Assembly: GCF_900112755.1 (NCBI RefSeq)
Contig: NZ_FOMW01000005.1
Location: 248,001-312,000, forward strand
Direction of reading: 5' to 3'
Origin: Sulfitobacter brevis
GTDB lineage: Bacteria; Pseudomonadota; Alphaproteobacteria; Rhodobacterales; Rhodobacteraceae
DNA length: 64,000 nt
The notes under the pieces are model-generated. The model ran no database searches and was not told where the DNA came from. It worked only from the letters and a program-made list of their open reading frames with translations. This document shows, piece after piece, positions 1-7,337 of the stretch. A program made the position numbers and the translations under genes. Each line of letters opens with the position of its first letter. Positions within the stretch are counted from its first letter, which is position 1.

Positions 1-777
1 AGAGCGGTCGGTGATGGTTGCCAGCACGTCCTGCGCATTCACACGGTCTCCGACCTCGAAATCGACAATCCCGACCCAGCCCGAGATGGGTGCGACGATC
101 TTGCGTTGTGAAAAATCAAACTCGGCTTGTCGCACCCCGAGCTCGGCACTGCGCAGCGCCACATCCGCCTCGCGCAGGCGCACTTCGGTGACCGTGCCGG
201 TTTTTTCGAGCCGCGTGATCCGCTCCTGTTCGGTTCGGGCGTCTTCGAGGCGGATCTGGGCCTGTTCCAGCGCGATCTGTTCAGCCTCATCCTGAAGTCG
301 CGCGATCACTGTGCCGGCTTTGACTGTGCTGCCGGCAGGGAGTGTCAGTTCGGTGATCACGCCGACAGCGTTTGAACGAACTGTGACCGAGCGTAGCGCC
401 CGCCCGTCGCCGATGGCTGTGACCCGATCTGCCAGCGACTGTGTGCCCGCCAAAACAGTGACCACCTGCACCGGACCGCCCGCGCCGCGCGGCCTGCCCG
501 ACGGTGCGTCAGCCACTGCCGCCTGAAATTCGATCCCCAAGAGATCAAGCAGACCAAGGCGCGCGAGCAATGGTTGGGCCGCCGGAACGTAGGCGATCCA
601 GACATAAAGACCTGCTGCGAGGACCAATATGAGGACGAAAATCTGCTGGAGGGCTTTCACGAAGCGTACTTTCGTTGGGGGCGCGACCAATCCATCATCT
701 AACAGCGCAGCGGGAATAGCACGCCAAAATTGGTCCAACGGCATCCGCTTGGATAAGGATTCGCCCACAAATCCCAT
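1..777 (-). CDS. HlyD/RND-type periplasmic adaptor (membrane fusion protein), 3' part beyond window
   Basis: The reading frame is open from an ATG at 777 to the left edge (259 codons seen), so the C-terminus is missing. Residues of about 44-62 form one membrane anchor. It is followed by a Pro/Gly-rich linker, then a biotinyl-lipoyl-like half (G-x-I-T-E-L-T-L-P-A-G-S-x-V-K-A-G) with the usual 'A-x-L-Q-D-E' hairpin entry. A helical hairpin with heptad-like E/Q/R content comes next, then the second lipoyl half (APISGWVGIVDFEVGD). This order is that of adaptor proteins of RND or ABC tripartite efflux pumps, which bridge an inner-membrane pump to an outer-membrane channel. The partner pump is expected beyond the left edge. 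The N-terminal cytoplasmic stretch (about 43 residues) is longer than in typical adaptors, so the start is less sure than the family call. Confidence 0.85.
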   Translation of the reverse strand, partial: MGFVGESLSKRMPLDQFWRAIPAALLDDGLVAPPTKVRFVKALQQIFVLILVLAAGLYVWIAYVPAAQPLLARLGLLDLLGIEFQAAVADAPSGRPRGAGGPVQVVTVLAGTQSLADRVTAIGDGRALRSVTVRSNAVGVITELTLPAGSTVKAGTVIARLQDEAEQIALEQAQIRLEDARTEQERITRLEKTGTVTEVRLREADVALRSAELGVRQAEFDFSQRKIVAPISGWVGIVDFEVGDRVNAQDVLATITDRS

Positions 778-780
778 ACC

Positions 781-799
781 CTGCCTGATCGGGAGGCAG
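781..799. promoter_or_regulatory. Perfect 6-bp inverted repeat abutting the adaptor gene start
   Basis: CTGCCT at 781-786 and AGGCAG at 794-799 are perfect inverted copies separated by 7 bases. On the minus strand the repeat ends four bases before the adaptor ATG at 777 and covers the place where its ribosome binding site must lie (CAGGG). It could be a repressor operator or an RNA hairpin that masks the ribosome binding site. Nothing in the window decides between these. Confidence 0.35.
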
Positions 800-991
800 A
801 TGAAGCGTTTTAAGCGGCCTCCTAAACTCAGGTTTAGCCCCACTTACGCCGGGTTTACGTCGTCGTTTTTAAACTTCTGTTGAGTGTAAGTCTGATGCTG
901 CGTCCTTTTATCCAGCTCATCCCGACGAGGCTGGTCTTAGACGGTCTCGAACCCAACACTCCTGTTCGGGAAGACTTAAAAGGAACACGAC

Positions 992-1264
992 ATGAAACTG
1001 AACATCACAGCAGCCGCCCTTCTTGTAACACTGGCCGGAACCGCATCTTTTGCACAAGGCATCGAAGGTCAGCAGATCGGCTATAACGATAAATCCGACA
1101 CCAATGTCAGCTACTCCACCAACGGCGACAACGATGCCGTAGTGATCGAACAACGCTTGGTTGACGGCGATTACAGCCTGCGCGTCGAAGACCGAGTTGA
1201 AGGCACTGTGACCATCTACAAAACCTTCCCTGAAAACCTTAACGACGGTCGTATCTCACGTTGA
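992..1264 (+). CDS. Small secreted protein, unknown function
   Basis: The 90-residue product begins with a clear Sec signal peptide (MKLNITAAALLVTLAGTASFA, cleavage likely after the A-F-A at residue 21). A polar, Asn/Asp-rich mature part of about 69 residues follows, without cysteines or membrane segments. The ribosome binding site AAAAGGAA at about 979-985 fits the ATG well. I do not recognise a family. The next gene downstream on the same strand is a membrane-anchored LuxR-type HTH protein about 100 bases away, so the two could be linked, but no shared promoter can be shown. Confidence 0.7.
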   Translation: MKLNITAAALLVTLAGTASFAQGIEGQQIGYNDKSDTNVSYSTNGDNDAVVIEQRLVDGDYSLRVEDRVEGTVTIYKTFPENLNDGRISR

Positions 1265-1366
1265 TCGCCAAGCACTGTCGCCTGTAACGATTGATTGACT
1301 GGCAACGCCGTTGCGGTTTGCGACCTTGGACTTATATCACGGGGTATAAGCAAGGTTGTTAGATTT

Positions 1367-1930
1367 ATGAACAAATACAGAAAAGTAGGCCTCTGGGTCA
1401 TCGCCACGTTGCAAGCATCGGCGGCGATATTTTATGCGTCCTGCGCGCTTTTGGATGCATGGGGGATCGAGCCGCAAATCCTGATCTGGCAAAGTCACGA
1501 CTACCAGCAAAGCGTGCTGGCAATCGGTTTGCTGCTGGGTGTTGTTATGGGCTGGATCGCGATGCGAATGAGCCTGAAGCGCGCCCGTATTGCAGAAGAA
1601 AAGGTGCGTAAATGCGCCACCGGATTTTCCCAACTGATTGTCGAGCATTTCACTGCTTGGGGCCTGACACCTGCCGAAAATGATGTCGCGCTATTCTTGG
1701 TTAAAGGTCTGAATACCCGCGATATCGCTGATCTGCGCGGCACCTCCGAAGGGACGATCAAGGCGCAGACCAATGCGATCTACCGCAAAGCAGGCGTTGC
1801 CGGGCGTTCGCAATTGCTTAGCGTCTTTATCGAGGATCTGATGGACGATGCCCTGCTACCCGAAGCCGTGGCGCAGCGCCCGACAGAAAACCGCCCTGTG
1901 AGTGTATCAAGCAGCGCATTGGCTGCTTGA
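1367..1930 (+). CDS. Membrane-anchored LuxR-type HTH transcriptional regulator
   Basis: The 187-residue protein has two membrane segments near the N-terminus (about residues 8-32 and 48-66). A short basic linker (SLKRARIAEEKVRK) leads to a C-terminal LuxR/FixJ-type helix-turn-helix with the family signature L-T-P-A-E-x-D-V-A-L-F-L-V-K-G-L-N-T-R-D-I-A and G-T-I-K-A-Q-T-N-A-I-Y-R-K. There is no receiver, PAS or autoinducer-binding domain, so the input must come through the membrane segments or a partner. ATG 1367 is preferred over an upstream in-frame start because it opens directly onto the first membrane segment and has an AAGG 11 bases upstream. The targets are unknown; the small secreted protein upstream is a candidate partner or target. 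Confidence 0.8.
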   Translation: MNKYRKVGLWVIATLQASAAIFYASCALLDAWGIEPQILIWQSHDYQQSVLAIGLLLGVVMGWIAMRMSLKRARIAEEKVRKCATGFSQLIVEHFTAWGLTPAENDVALFLVKGLNTRDIADLRGTSEGTIKAQTNAIYRKAGVAGRSQLLSVFIEDLMDDALLPEAVAQRPTENRPVSVSSSALAA

Positions 1931-2056
1931 CCAAGATTGGGAACTCGTCTGATGCGGTTGGGGTAAAAAGCTGTATGTGCACGTCATGACCCTCCTGCTG
2001 CCCCTTTCGATTTTTACGCCTAATGTCGCAGGGCGGATCCCGCCCGATGCTCTGCT

Positions 2057-2485
2057 GTGATTGCCTATCTCAGTCTCTTTGCCGCGGCTTTGGTGGCGGC
2101 AACGATCCTGCCGATGCAATCCGAGGCGGTGTTGGTCGGGTTATTGGCGACTTCGACCCATCCAGTCGCGGCGTTGATCCTCGTAGCCACGGTCGGCAAT
2201 GTGCTCGGATCGGTGATCAACTGGTATCTCGGGCGCTATTTGCTCAACTACAAAGACAGGCGCTGGTTTCCGACGTCAGAGCGCCAATTGGCGCGTGCCC
2301 AAGGCTGGTACCATCGTTATGGACGCTGGTCGTTGCTGGGCAGTTGGCTACCCCTGATCGGTGACCCGCTGACGGTGGTTGCGGGTATCATGCGCGAACC
2401 TTTGGGGCCGTTTCTGATCCTTGTCACAATCGCCAAGGCCTCACGGTATCTAGTGTTGGCGGCAGCGACGCTGGCATGGCTTTGA
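2057..2485 (+). CDS. YqaA/DedA-family membrane protein (SNARE-associated domain)
   Basis: The 142-residue product starts at GTG 2057 and has four to five hydrophobic segments. It carries the DedA/YqaA hallmarks: an N-terminal P-M-Q-S-E-A segment, the GN-V-L-G-S-V-I-N-W-Y-L-G-R motif in the second helix, and the re-entrant G-S-W-L-P-L-I-G-D-P-L-T-V-V-A-G near residues 94-109. Family members are inner-membrane transporters or scramblase-like proteins linked to membrane homeostasis and, in some cases, lipid carrier recycling. The exact substrate of the short YqaA branch is not known. It appears to be a single-gene unit. Confidence 0.8.
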   Translation: MIAYLSLFAAALVAATILPMQSEAVLVGLLATSTHPVAALILVATVGNVLGSVINWYLGRYLLNYKDRRWFPTSERQLARAQGWYHRYGRWSLLGSWLPLIGDPLTVVAGIMREPLGPFLILVTIAKASRYLVLAAATLAWL

Positions 2486-2580
2486 CGCCCGACCGCCCCG
2501 CGTGGCTCACGTGAACGTGTAGCCGCTTCCAGTTGGGGGAAGCGTTGACAGGTCTGCGCCGCTTCTTCAAATCTGGCGCA

Positions 2581-2982
2581 ATGGGCCGTCGCTTTTACAT
2601 ATCAAACGCTTTGCGCGTCATAATCTGCCTCTTGGTGGCGGCCATCATCAGCCTTCCTCCGTCTGCGGCTCACGCAGGGCATAGCCCGCTCACCAAGGCG
2701 TCGGAGCGTCATTTCTTCATGGACACGCCAGGCAAGGTGGCAGCAGCGGACACCCGCGCCGCGAAGCTGTGCCATGCGTCGGATGAACGCGCCGGGCCGA
2801 CACCCCATGCCGGAGAACCTTCGGGTGGCGAGCCGTGTTGCAGCGGTAGTTGTACGCTGCTCTTCGTGCAGGTTCTGCCAAGCGACGGCCCGTCACAGCT
2901 AAATGACCGTCACGACCCCGCGCCGCTGCTGCGCCTGGTTTCGGGCGGTGCAAAACAGGCTCTGCGCCCGCCAAACGCATGA
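2581..2982 (+). CDS. Small exported Cys/His-containing protein, unknown function
   Basis: From ATG 2581 the product is 133 residues, beginning with a textbook signal peptide (basic n-region, hydrophobic core, cleavage near the A-A-H-A at residues 26-29). In-frame TTG codons at 2533 and 2545 are alternatives, and 2545 has the better ribosome binding site (GGGGGA just upstream). The mature part starts A-G-H-S-P and has a central C-C-S-G-S-C cluster preceded by a lone Cys/His pair (L-C-H-A). This pattern is compatible with metal binding and is reminiscent of small copper-associated periplasmic proteins (DUF2946-like). I cannot place it in a family with confidence. Confidence 0.55.
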   Translation: MGRRFYISNALRVIICLLVAAIISLPPSAAHAGHSPLTKASERHFFMDTPGKVAAADTRAAKLCHASDERAGPTPHAGEPSGGEPCCSGSCTLLFVQVLPSDGPSQLNDRHDPAPLLRLVSGGAKQALRPPNA

Positions 2983-3251
2983 AGTGTTGTCGGGCCGCTC
3001 AAAGGCCCTTTGCCACCTCGCCATGTGAGATAGCGGCCTAACGCCCGATCACACAGTGCCCCAGATGACGCCGTGCTGATAGCTTTGCAGTCACTCTGGG
3101 GACGGCGTCTCCCTCCCTCCCAGCTTCATCGCAGGCTGAAAATTCAGAGAAATAAAGCCGCAGGTTTAACGTCACAAAGGGCGGGCGATCTGCAGATCTT
3201 GGTCGCGGCAAACGCGGCACCTGAATTGGCAGAGACATACAGGATTACCCC

Positions 3252-4514
3252 TTGCTACAAACATATCACAGGACAGTTCATGATCTGGCCGCGCTGATCG
3301 GTTATGACTACAACACAGCCGCACCGGTGTGGATTCACCCCTTCATCCATCTCATCGTCGTAATCGTCCCGCTCATGCTCTGCGCGGCGGTGCTGTATCT
3401 CGCGGCGCGCGGCATGCTGTGGCTGAAATCGCGGCAAGAAAAGGCACCCGGCATCGCCTCATCGGTACGGGGTCTCGACCCAAGCCTGTTTCGAGCGGTG
3501 TTGCGCCATTCCCGTCGCCAGCAGGCTGTAATCATCCTGCTGAGCATACTGGCAATGCCGATCCTTTATATCACGCTGGAGCTGCCCAAGCAGATCGTGA
3601 ACAACGCGCTGGAGGCGGAGCGTTTTCCGGTTTCGGTGCTTGGATTCGAATTGGATCAGGTCGCGCTGCTGCTGGCGCTCTGCATGGCCTATCTTGTCGC
3701 GATCACCCTGAACGGGCTGAATAAATACGCGATGAACGTGCTGAAAGGTGACCTGTCCGAGCGGTTCCTGCGGCGCCTGCGGTTGTTGATTTATCGGCGC
3801 TGGCAACGCGATCCGGCAGCCGTGCGAGAGAGCGAGATCATCCCGATTCTCGCCCAAGAGGTCGAACCCATCGGCGGGTTCGCGGGGGATGTTCTGACCC
3901 TGCCGCTTTTACAGGGCGGGACCTTGGCGACGATCCTCACTTTTATGTTCATCCAAGACCCGTTGCTCGGGGCGGCCGCGCTGACGGTCCTGCCGATACA
4001 GATCATTCTGCTGCCAAAGCTTCAGCAAAAGGTGAATATGCTGTCGCGTCTGCGCATCCGCGAGGTTCGTCTGATGGGGCGCCACCTGAGCGAGGAGTTA
4101 ACCGAGGCTGAAGCCACCAACTCCTTTGTCCGTGCGGGCCGAGGTTTTCGCGAGCTCGAGAGCATTCGCCAGCGGATTTTCCGGCTAAAGTACTTCATCA
4201 AGGCGCTCAACAACTTCCTCACCGCGCTCACGCCGTTTCTGTTCTATTCGCTTGGGGGCTATTTCGTACTGGAGGGGCGGATCAGTCTGGGGGCCTTGGT
4301 AGCGGTTCTGGCCGCACACAAAGACTTTTCCGCGCCGCTGAAAGAGCTATTTCGCTACTATCAGATGTCAGCAGAGAGCCGGATCAGATACCATGAGATT
4401 GTGACGTTCTTTTCGGCGGAGCGGGAGGCGACTGCGCAAGGCCGCAGCAATGTCTCAAGACTACCCCGGCGGGCAGGTCTGGCGGCTGTTTCGAAACCTA
4501 CACATGTTGCTTAA
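3252..4514 (+). CDS. ABC transporter transmembrane domain protein lacking an ATPase domain
   Basis: The 420-residue product starts at a weak TTG (3252) and carries one membrane segment at about residues 30-52. A type-I exporter-like membrane domain follows (about 92-390), with coupling-helix style stretches and the V-L-A-A-H-K-D-F-S-A-P-L-K-E-L motif before the point where a nucleotide-binding domain would normally begin. No Walker A, signature or Walker B motif follows. The frame runs into a basic, low-order tail (residues about 398-420) and stops 15 bases before the cytochrome c gene. It may be the membrane half of a larger fused ABC protein whose ATPase part was lost, or a half that works with an ATPase encoded elsewhere. 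The start is uncertain; GTG 3328 is another candidate. Confidence 0.65.
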   Translation: MLQTYHRTVHDLAALIGYDYNTAAPVWIHPFIHLIVVIVPLMLCAAVLYLAARGMLWLKSRQEKAPGIASSVRGLDPSLFRAVLRHSRRQQAVIILLSILAMPILYITLELPKQIVNNALEAERFPVSVLGFELDQVALLLALCMAYLVAITLNGLNKYAMNVLKGDLSERFLRRLRLLIYRRWQRDPAAVRESEIIPILAQEVEPIGGFAGDVLTLPLLQGGTLATILTFMFIQDPLLGAAALTVLPIQIILLPKLQQKVNMLSRLRIREVRLMGRHLSEELTEAEATNSFVRAGRGFRELESIRQRIFRLKYFIKALNNFLTALTPFLFYSLGGYFVLEGRISLGALVAVLAAHKDFSAPLKELFRYYQMSAESRIRYHEIVTFFSAEREATAQGRSNVSRLPRRAGLAAVSKPTHVA

Positions 4515-4529
4515 AAAGGGAGAAACCAT

Positions 4530-4961
4530 ATGAAATGGGGCATTATTATCGGGGCGGTTCTGGCGGTCGTTGCAGGGTTGTTCTATTTCGGCCAGCAGGG
4601 CGGCACCGGGCAAAGCGCCGAGACGGCGGCATTGCCTGAAGGGGCGCTTGCTGAGGTGAGCTTGCCTGCAAGCCTGACCCAAGAAGAGCAGATGGGCGAG
4701 CGGGCCTTTGCGGCGGTTTGCGCAGATTGCCATGGCACTAACGCGCAGGGACAGGACGGGGTGGCACCGCCACTGGTGCACAAGATTTATGAGCCCAGCC
4801 ACCACGGCGATATGGCGTTCTTGCTGGCGGCTAAAAACGGCGTGCGCGCCCATCATTGGAAGTTCGGTAACATGCCCCCCGTGGCAGGTGTAACGCAGTC
4901 AGACGTGACCAATATCGTGGCTTACGTCCGTGCGCTGCAACGCGCCAACGGCATTGAGTGA
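4530..4961 (+). CDS. Membrane-anchored class I cytochrome c
   Basis: The 143-residue product has an uncleaved N-terminal membrane anchor (residues 3-21) followed by a Gly/Ala/Glu-rich linker. A single haem-binding motif C-A-D-C-H lies at residues 64-68, and the likely axial methionine is in G-N-M-P-P-V at residue 115. The terminal helix (V-T-N-I-V-A-Y-V-R-A-L-Q) is typical of small class I cytochromes, so it should carry electrons in the periplasm. The ribosome binding site AGGGAGA at 4517-4523 is strong. The gene follows the ABC membrane-domain gene by 15 bases and is probably cotranscribed with it. A perfect hairpin lies 11 bases after the stop. Confidence 0.88.
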   Translation: MKWGIIIGAVLAVVAGLFYFGQQGGTGQSAETAALPEGALAEVSLPASLTQEEQMGERAFAAVCADCHGTNAQGQDGVAPPLVHKIYEPSHHGDMAFLLAAKNGVRAHHWKFGNMPPVAGVTQSDVTNIVAYVRALQRANGIE

Positions 4962-4972
4962 CGTTTTGGTTT

Positions 4973-5001
4973 GAACAGCCGCTCTAACACAGCGGCTGTT
5001 C
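4973..5001 (+). terminator. Strong hairpin after the cytochrome c gene
   Basis: GAACAGCCGCT (4973-4983) and AGCGGCTGTTC (4991-5001) form a perfect 11-bp stem with a 7-base loop. There is no clear T run after it, so termination may be incomplete or Rho-assisted; it could also stabilise the 3' end of the message. Confidence 0.5.
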
Positions 5002-5098
5002 ATGTTCCTCCCGGCAGCTCGACCCGCGAACCCGGACCGGGCCTCAGCGAAGTGCCTGACATCGGGAACCAACGCGCGGCAGCGGCAGTTGTAACGTC

Positions 5099-5548
5099 AT
5101 GTTTCAAGCAATTTTACTTTCAGTTCTGCTCGTCGCGATCTGTACGACGATCCATTATTTCATGCTCAAGCATGTCTCGGACTGGATTGCTGGCAGCAAT
5201 CGGACAGCGCATGGCAGGCATCTGGCCGTCACCGTCAGTGCGATTACCACGGCCCATGTGGTTGAGGCATTCATCTATACGTTAATCTTTGTCTGGGCCG
5301 TGCAGGGCCTTGATCTGGGAACCCTGAAAGTCTCGGGGCCGGATGCCAAAAACGTTACGCTGATGGATTACTTCTATTTCTCGCTGGTGAACTTCACGAC
5401 CCTCGGGCGCGGGGACCTGAACCCGCAAGGGCACCTGCGGTTTATTACGGGCATCGAGGCTTTTCACGGCTTTCTGATGATCACCGCATCGGGCTCGTTT
5501 GTATTGCAAGTCATGGCAGGCAAGGCGCCATTGTCGAAATCCGAGTGA
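5099..5548 (+). CDS. Two-pore-helix ion channel (Ion_trans_2 type) with a non-canonical filter
   Basis: The 149-residue product has membrane segments at about 3-25, 44-68 and 115-138, with a pore loop between the last two. In the pore loop the potassium selectivity signature T-x-G-Y-G-D is replaced by T-T-L-G-R-G-D (residues 100-106), which puts an arginine at the position of the conserved aromatic residue. The architecture is that of bacterial KcsA-like or 2-TM channel proteins with an additional N-terminal helix. There is no RCK or cyclic-nucleotide domain. The substituted filter makes potassium selectivity doubtful. The start ATG 5099 has no strong ribosome binding site, but the frame is well supported by the membrane pattern. 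Confidence 0.75.
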   Translation: MFQAILLSVLLVAICTTIHYFMLKHVSDWIAGSNRTAHGRHLAVTVSAITTAHVVEAFIYTLIFVWAVQGLDLGTLKVSGPDAKNVTLMDYFYFSLVNFTTLGRGDLNPQGHLRFITGIEAFHGFLMITASGSFVLQVMAGKAPLSKSE

Positions 5549-5694
5549 GGGGCGGGATCGTTCTGCGCAAGGGCATTGGCGGCGGGTCGTGTGGCGCGGG
5601 CCACTGCGCTGGATCTGGCCGGGCTTGAACGCAAAACTGGCGCACCCATCGGCACGCCAGTCATGGACATTTTGATAGTATTCCGGTTCTGAAG

Positions 5695-5889
5695 TTATTC
5701 GGAACCTGCAACTTTCTTGACCCCCCGTACGGCCAGCTTGCCCGCACCGATGGTGCCTTTGACGGCGGTCTTGGTCACAAAGCCAACGGTCGAGCCTGTG
5801 GTGTCTACCACCTGATCGGTCGAACATGCTGACAAAGCCACCATCGCGCCAACCAAACCAACAATCATCGTCTTCTTTACAGTAAACAT
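5695..5889 (-). CDS. Small lipoprotein with GxTVG...KTAxKG motif (paralogue A)
   Basis: From ATG 5889 the product is 64 residues. A short signal sequence ends in the lipobox L-S-A-C (Cys at residue 20), after which it is a 44-residue Gly/Val/Lys-rich stretch with G-S-T-V-G-F-V-T-K-T-A-V-K-G-T-I-G-A-G-K. The ribosome binding site AAGGAA lies 7 bases upstream. The same motif pattern recurs in the lipoprotein gene at 7062-7337, on the other side of the LysR gene. The function is unknown; the basic-amphipathic tail could contact the outer membrane or peptidoglycan. A LysR-type operator sits in its promoter region. Confidence 0.75.
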   Translation of the reverse strand: MFTVKKTMIVGLVGAMVALSACSTDQVVDTTGSTVGFVTKTAVKGTIGAGKLAVRGVKKVAGSE

Positions 5890-6011
5890 TTCGCGTTCCT
5901 TTCGACGTTCCATCGCAGATTGTGAAACCGGCCCGAGGGGGCGTGGCGACGGGAGCGACATTCCCGACCACACTGGCGCATCCATGAAAAATGCGTCTGT
6001 CCGGCTTCACA

Positions 6012-6032
6012 GGTATTGATATAGCTGATACC
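6012..6032. promoter_or_regulatory. Probable LysR operator (T-N11-A palindrome)
   Basis: GGTAT at 6012-6016 and ATACC at 6028-6032 are perfect inverted copies separated by exactly 11 bases, the classical LysR-type T-N11-A box. It lies in the divergent region between the lipoprotein gene (start 5889) and the LysR gene (start 6086), centred about 64 bases upstream of the regulator. Established LysR behaviour predicts autorepression of the regulator and effector-dependent control of the divergent gene. Confidence 0.6.
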
Positions 6033-6085
6033 TTAAGGACAGAAAAACGAATAAGAATGATGCTTAAAACGCGTAATACGCATGG

Positions 6086-7021
6086 ATGGTTAAAATGGAT
6101 GTAACTCTCATAAAAACCTTTATCGAGGTTGCGAATTCAGGCTCGTTCGTTGCTGCCTGTGATCGATTGTTTGTCACGCAGTCAGCTGTCAGCCTGCGTA
6201 TTCAGCGGTTAGAAGACAGCCTCGGCCATCCCTTGTTCACCCGTTCCAAGGCAGGGGCGGTGCTTACCTCGGAAGGCAAGCAATTCGAACGCTATGCCCT
6301 GAGTCTGTTGAAGATCTGGGAGGAGGCGCGGCAGCAAATTGCGATCCCAGAAGGATATTCGCGGGCAATCAGCATCGGGGCGCAGTATTCACTCTGGCCA
6401 CGGCTGGGCTTCCGGTGGATCGACGCAATGCAGGAGCAGATGCCCGAGCTGAGCGTCCACACGGAATTGGGCATGACCGACCGGATTACCCGTTATCTGA
6501 TGGAAGGCGTGGTGCAGGCAGCCTTGCTCTACACGCCGCAGCTCCGGCCCGGCCTGATCGCCGAGCCCGCACTGGACGATGAGCTTATTCTCGTGGCCTC
6601 CTATCCGGATGCGACATTGGATTTGGGGCGTGATTTCGTGTCGGTGGATTGGGGCCCCGAGTTCACCCACGCGCTCGCAATCTCCTTGCCGCATCTCACG
6701 GATTCGGGCCGCTCGATGGCTTTGGGGGCGCTTGCGATGGACTATATTGTGAACCGCAAGGCGGCTGCATATCTGCCTGCCCGTTCAGTAAAGCGGCATC
6801 TGGACAGCGGGCGGCTTCATATTGTGGCGGAGGCGCCGATGTTTCCCTACCCGTCATGGGCCGTGTACCGCGATGATCTGCCGGCCGATCTGGCGGCTCT
6901 GGCGCGCAGCACGCTGGCACAGGTCGTGCGAGAAGCGGAGAAAGAGCAGGAGATTGTAGTAGAGGATATGGAAGTGATGAACGCCTACCCGAACGGCGAA
7001 AATCAGACATTTGGAAAGTAA
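6086..7021 (+). CDS. LysR-family transcriptional regulator
   Basis: The 311-residue product has an N-terminal winged HTH (about residues 4-62, with F-I-E-V-A-N-S-G-S-F-V-A-A-C-D-R-L and T-Q-S-A-V-S-L-R-I-Q-R-L-E). A substrate-binding, periplasmic-binding-protein-like effector domain follows (about 90-290). Length and order are normal for the family. ATG 6095, three codons in, is an alternative start. It is flanked by two minus-strand genes for related small lipoproteins and has a T-N11-A palindrome in its upstream region. The effector is not predictable from sequence. Confidence 0.9.
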   Translation: MVKMDVTLIKTFIEVANSGSFVAACDRLFVTQSAVSLRIQRLEDSLGHPLFTRSKAGAVLTSEGKQFERYALSLLKIWEEARQQIAIPEGYSRAISIGAQYSLWPRLGFRWIDAMQEQMPELSVHTELGMTDRITRYLMEGVVQAALLYTPQLRPGLIAEPALDDELILVASYPDATLDLGRDFVSVDWGPEFTHALAISLPHLTDSGRSMALGALAMDYIVNRKAAAYLPARSVKRHLDSGRLHIVAEAPMFPYPSWAVYRDDLPADLAALARSTLAQVVREAEKEQEIVVEDMEVMNAYPNGENQTFGK

Positions 7022-7061
7022 CTTCAACGTTCAGAATTGTCGGCTGGGCGCTACTCTGCGG

Positions 7062-7337
7062 CTAGGGGCAATAACTCTGGCCTTGGGATGAGCTGCTGTT
7101 AGTGCCATAAGCATTGCCGCAAAAGAGGGTCGGGGCCGCGTTCCTCGAACTGATGTGGCTCACCGTCGCTCTGCTGCCCTTGTAGACGACCTTGCCAGTT
7201 CCCACTGCTCCCTTGATCGCGGTTTTACCGACGAAAACCCCCGCGCCAACTGTGCCGCCCACAACGTTGGCTGCGACGCATCCCTGCACCAGAAGTGCTA
7301 CCCCAATAACTCCGGACACCAAAAACTTACTAAGCAC
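7062..7337 (-). CDS. Small lipoprotein with GxTVG...KTAxKG motif (paralogue B)
   Basis: The product is 91 residues from GTG 7337 (GAGGG ribosome binding site just upstream). The signal sequence ends in a lipobox-like V-Q-G-C (Cys at residue 20). The core G-G-T-V-G-A-G-V-F-V-G-K-T-A-I-K-G-A-V-G-T-G-K closely matches the core of the lipoprotein at 5695-5889. It then extends by about 40 residues with two further cysteines (L-F-C-G and the C-terminal Y-C-P) that could pair in the periplasm. The function is unknown. Its relation to the other lipoprotein across the LysR gene suggests an old duplication. Confidence 0.7.
   Translation of the reverse strand: MLSKFLVSGVIGVALLVQGCVAANVVGGTVGAGVFVGKTAIKGAVGTGKVVYKGSRATVSHISSRNAAPTLFCGNAYGTNSSSSQGQSYCP

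Noticed and set aside
5570-5690. Possible gene remnant reading L-A-A-G-R-V-A-R-A-T-A-L-D-L-A-G on the plus strand
   Set aside because: The frame looks protein-like but is short, has no start or ribosome binding site and matches no family I can name; it may be a decayed gene end or chance.
5282-6010. 242-codon open frame on the minus strand
   Set aside because: It overlaps the ion channel gene and the short lipoprotein gene in other frames; both of those have membrane or lipobox evidence.
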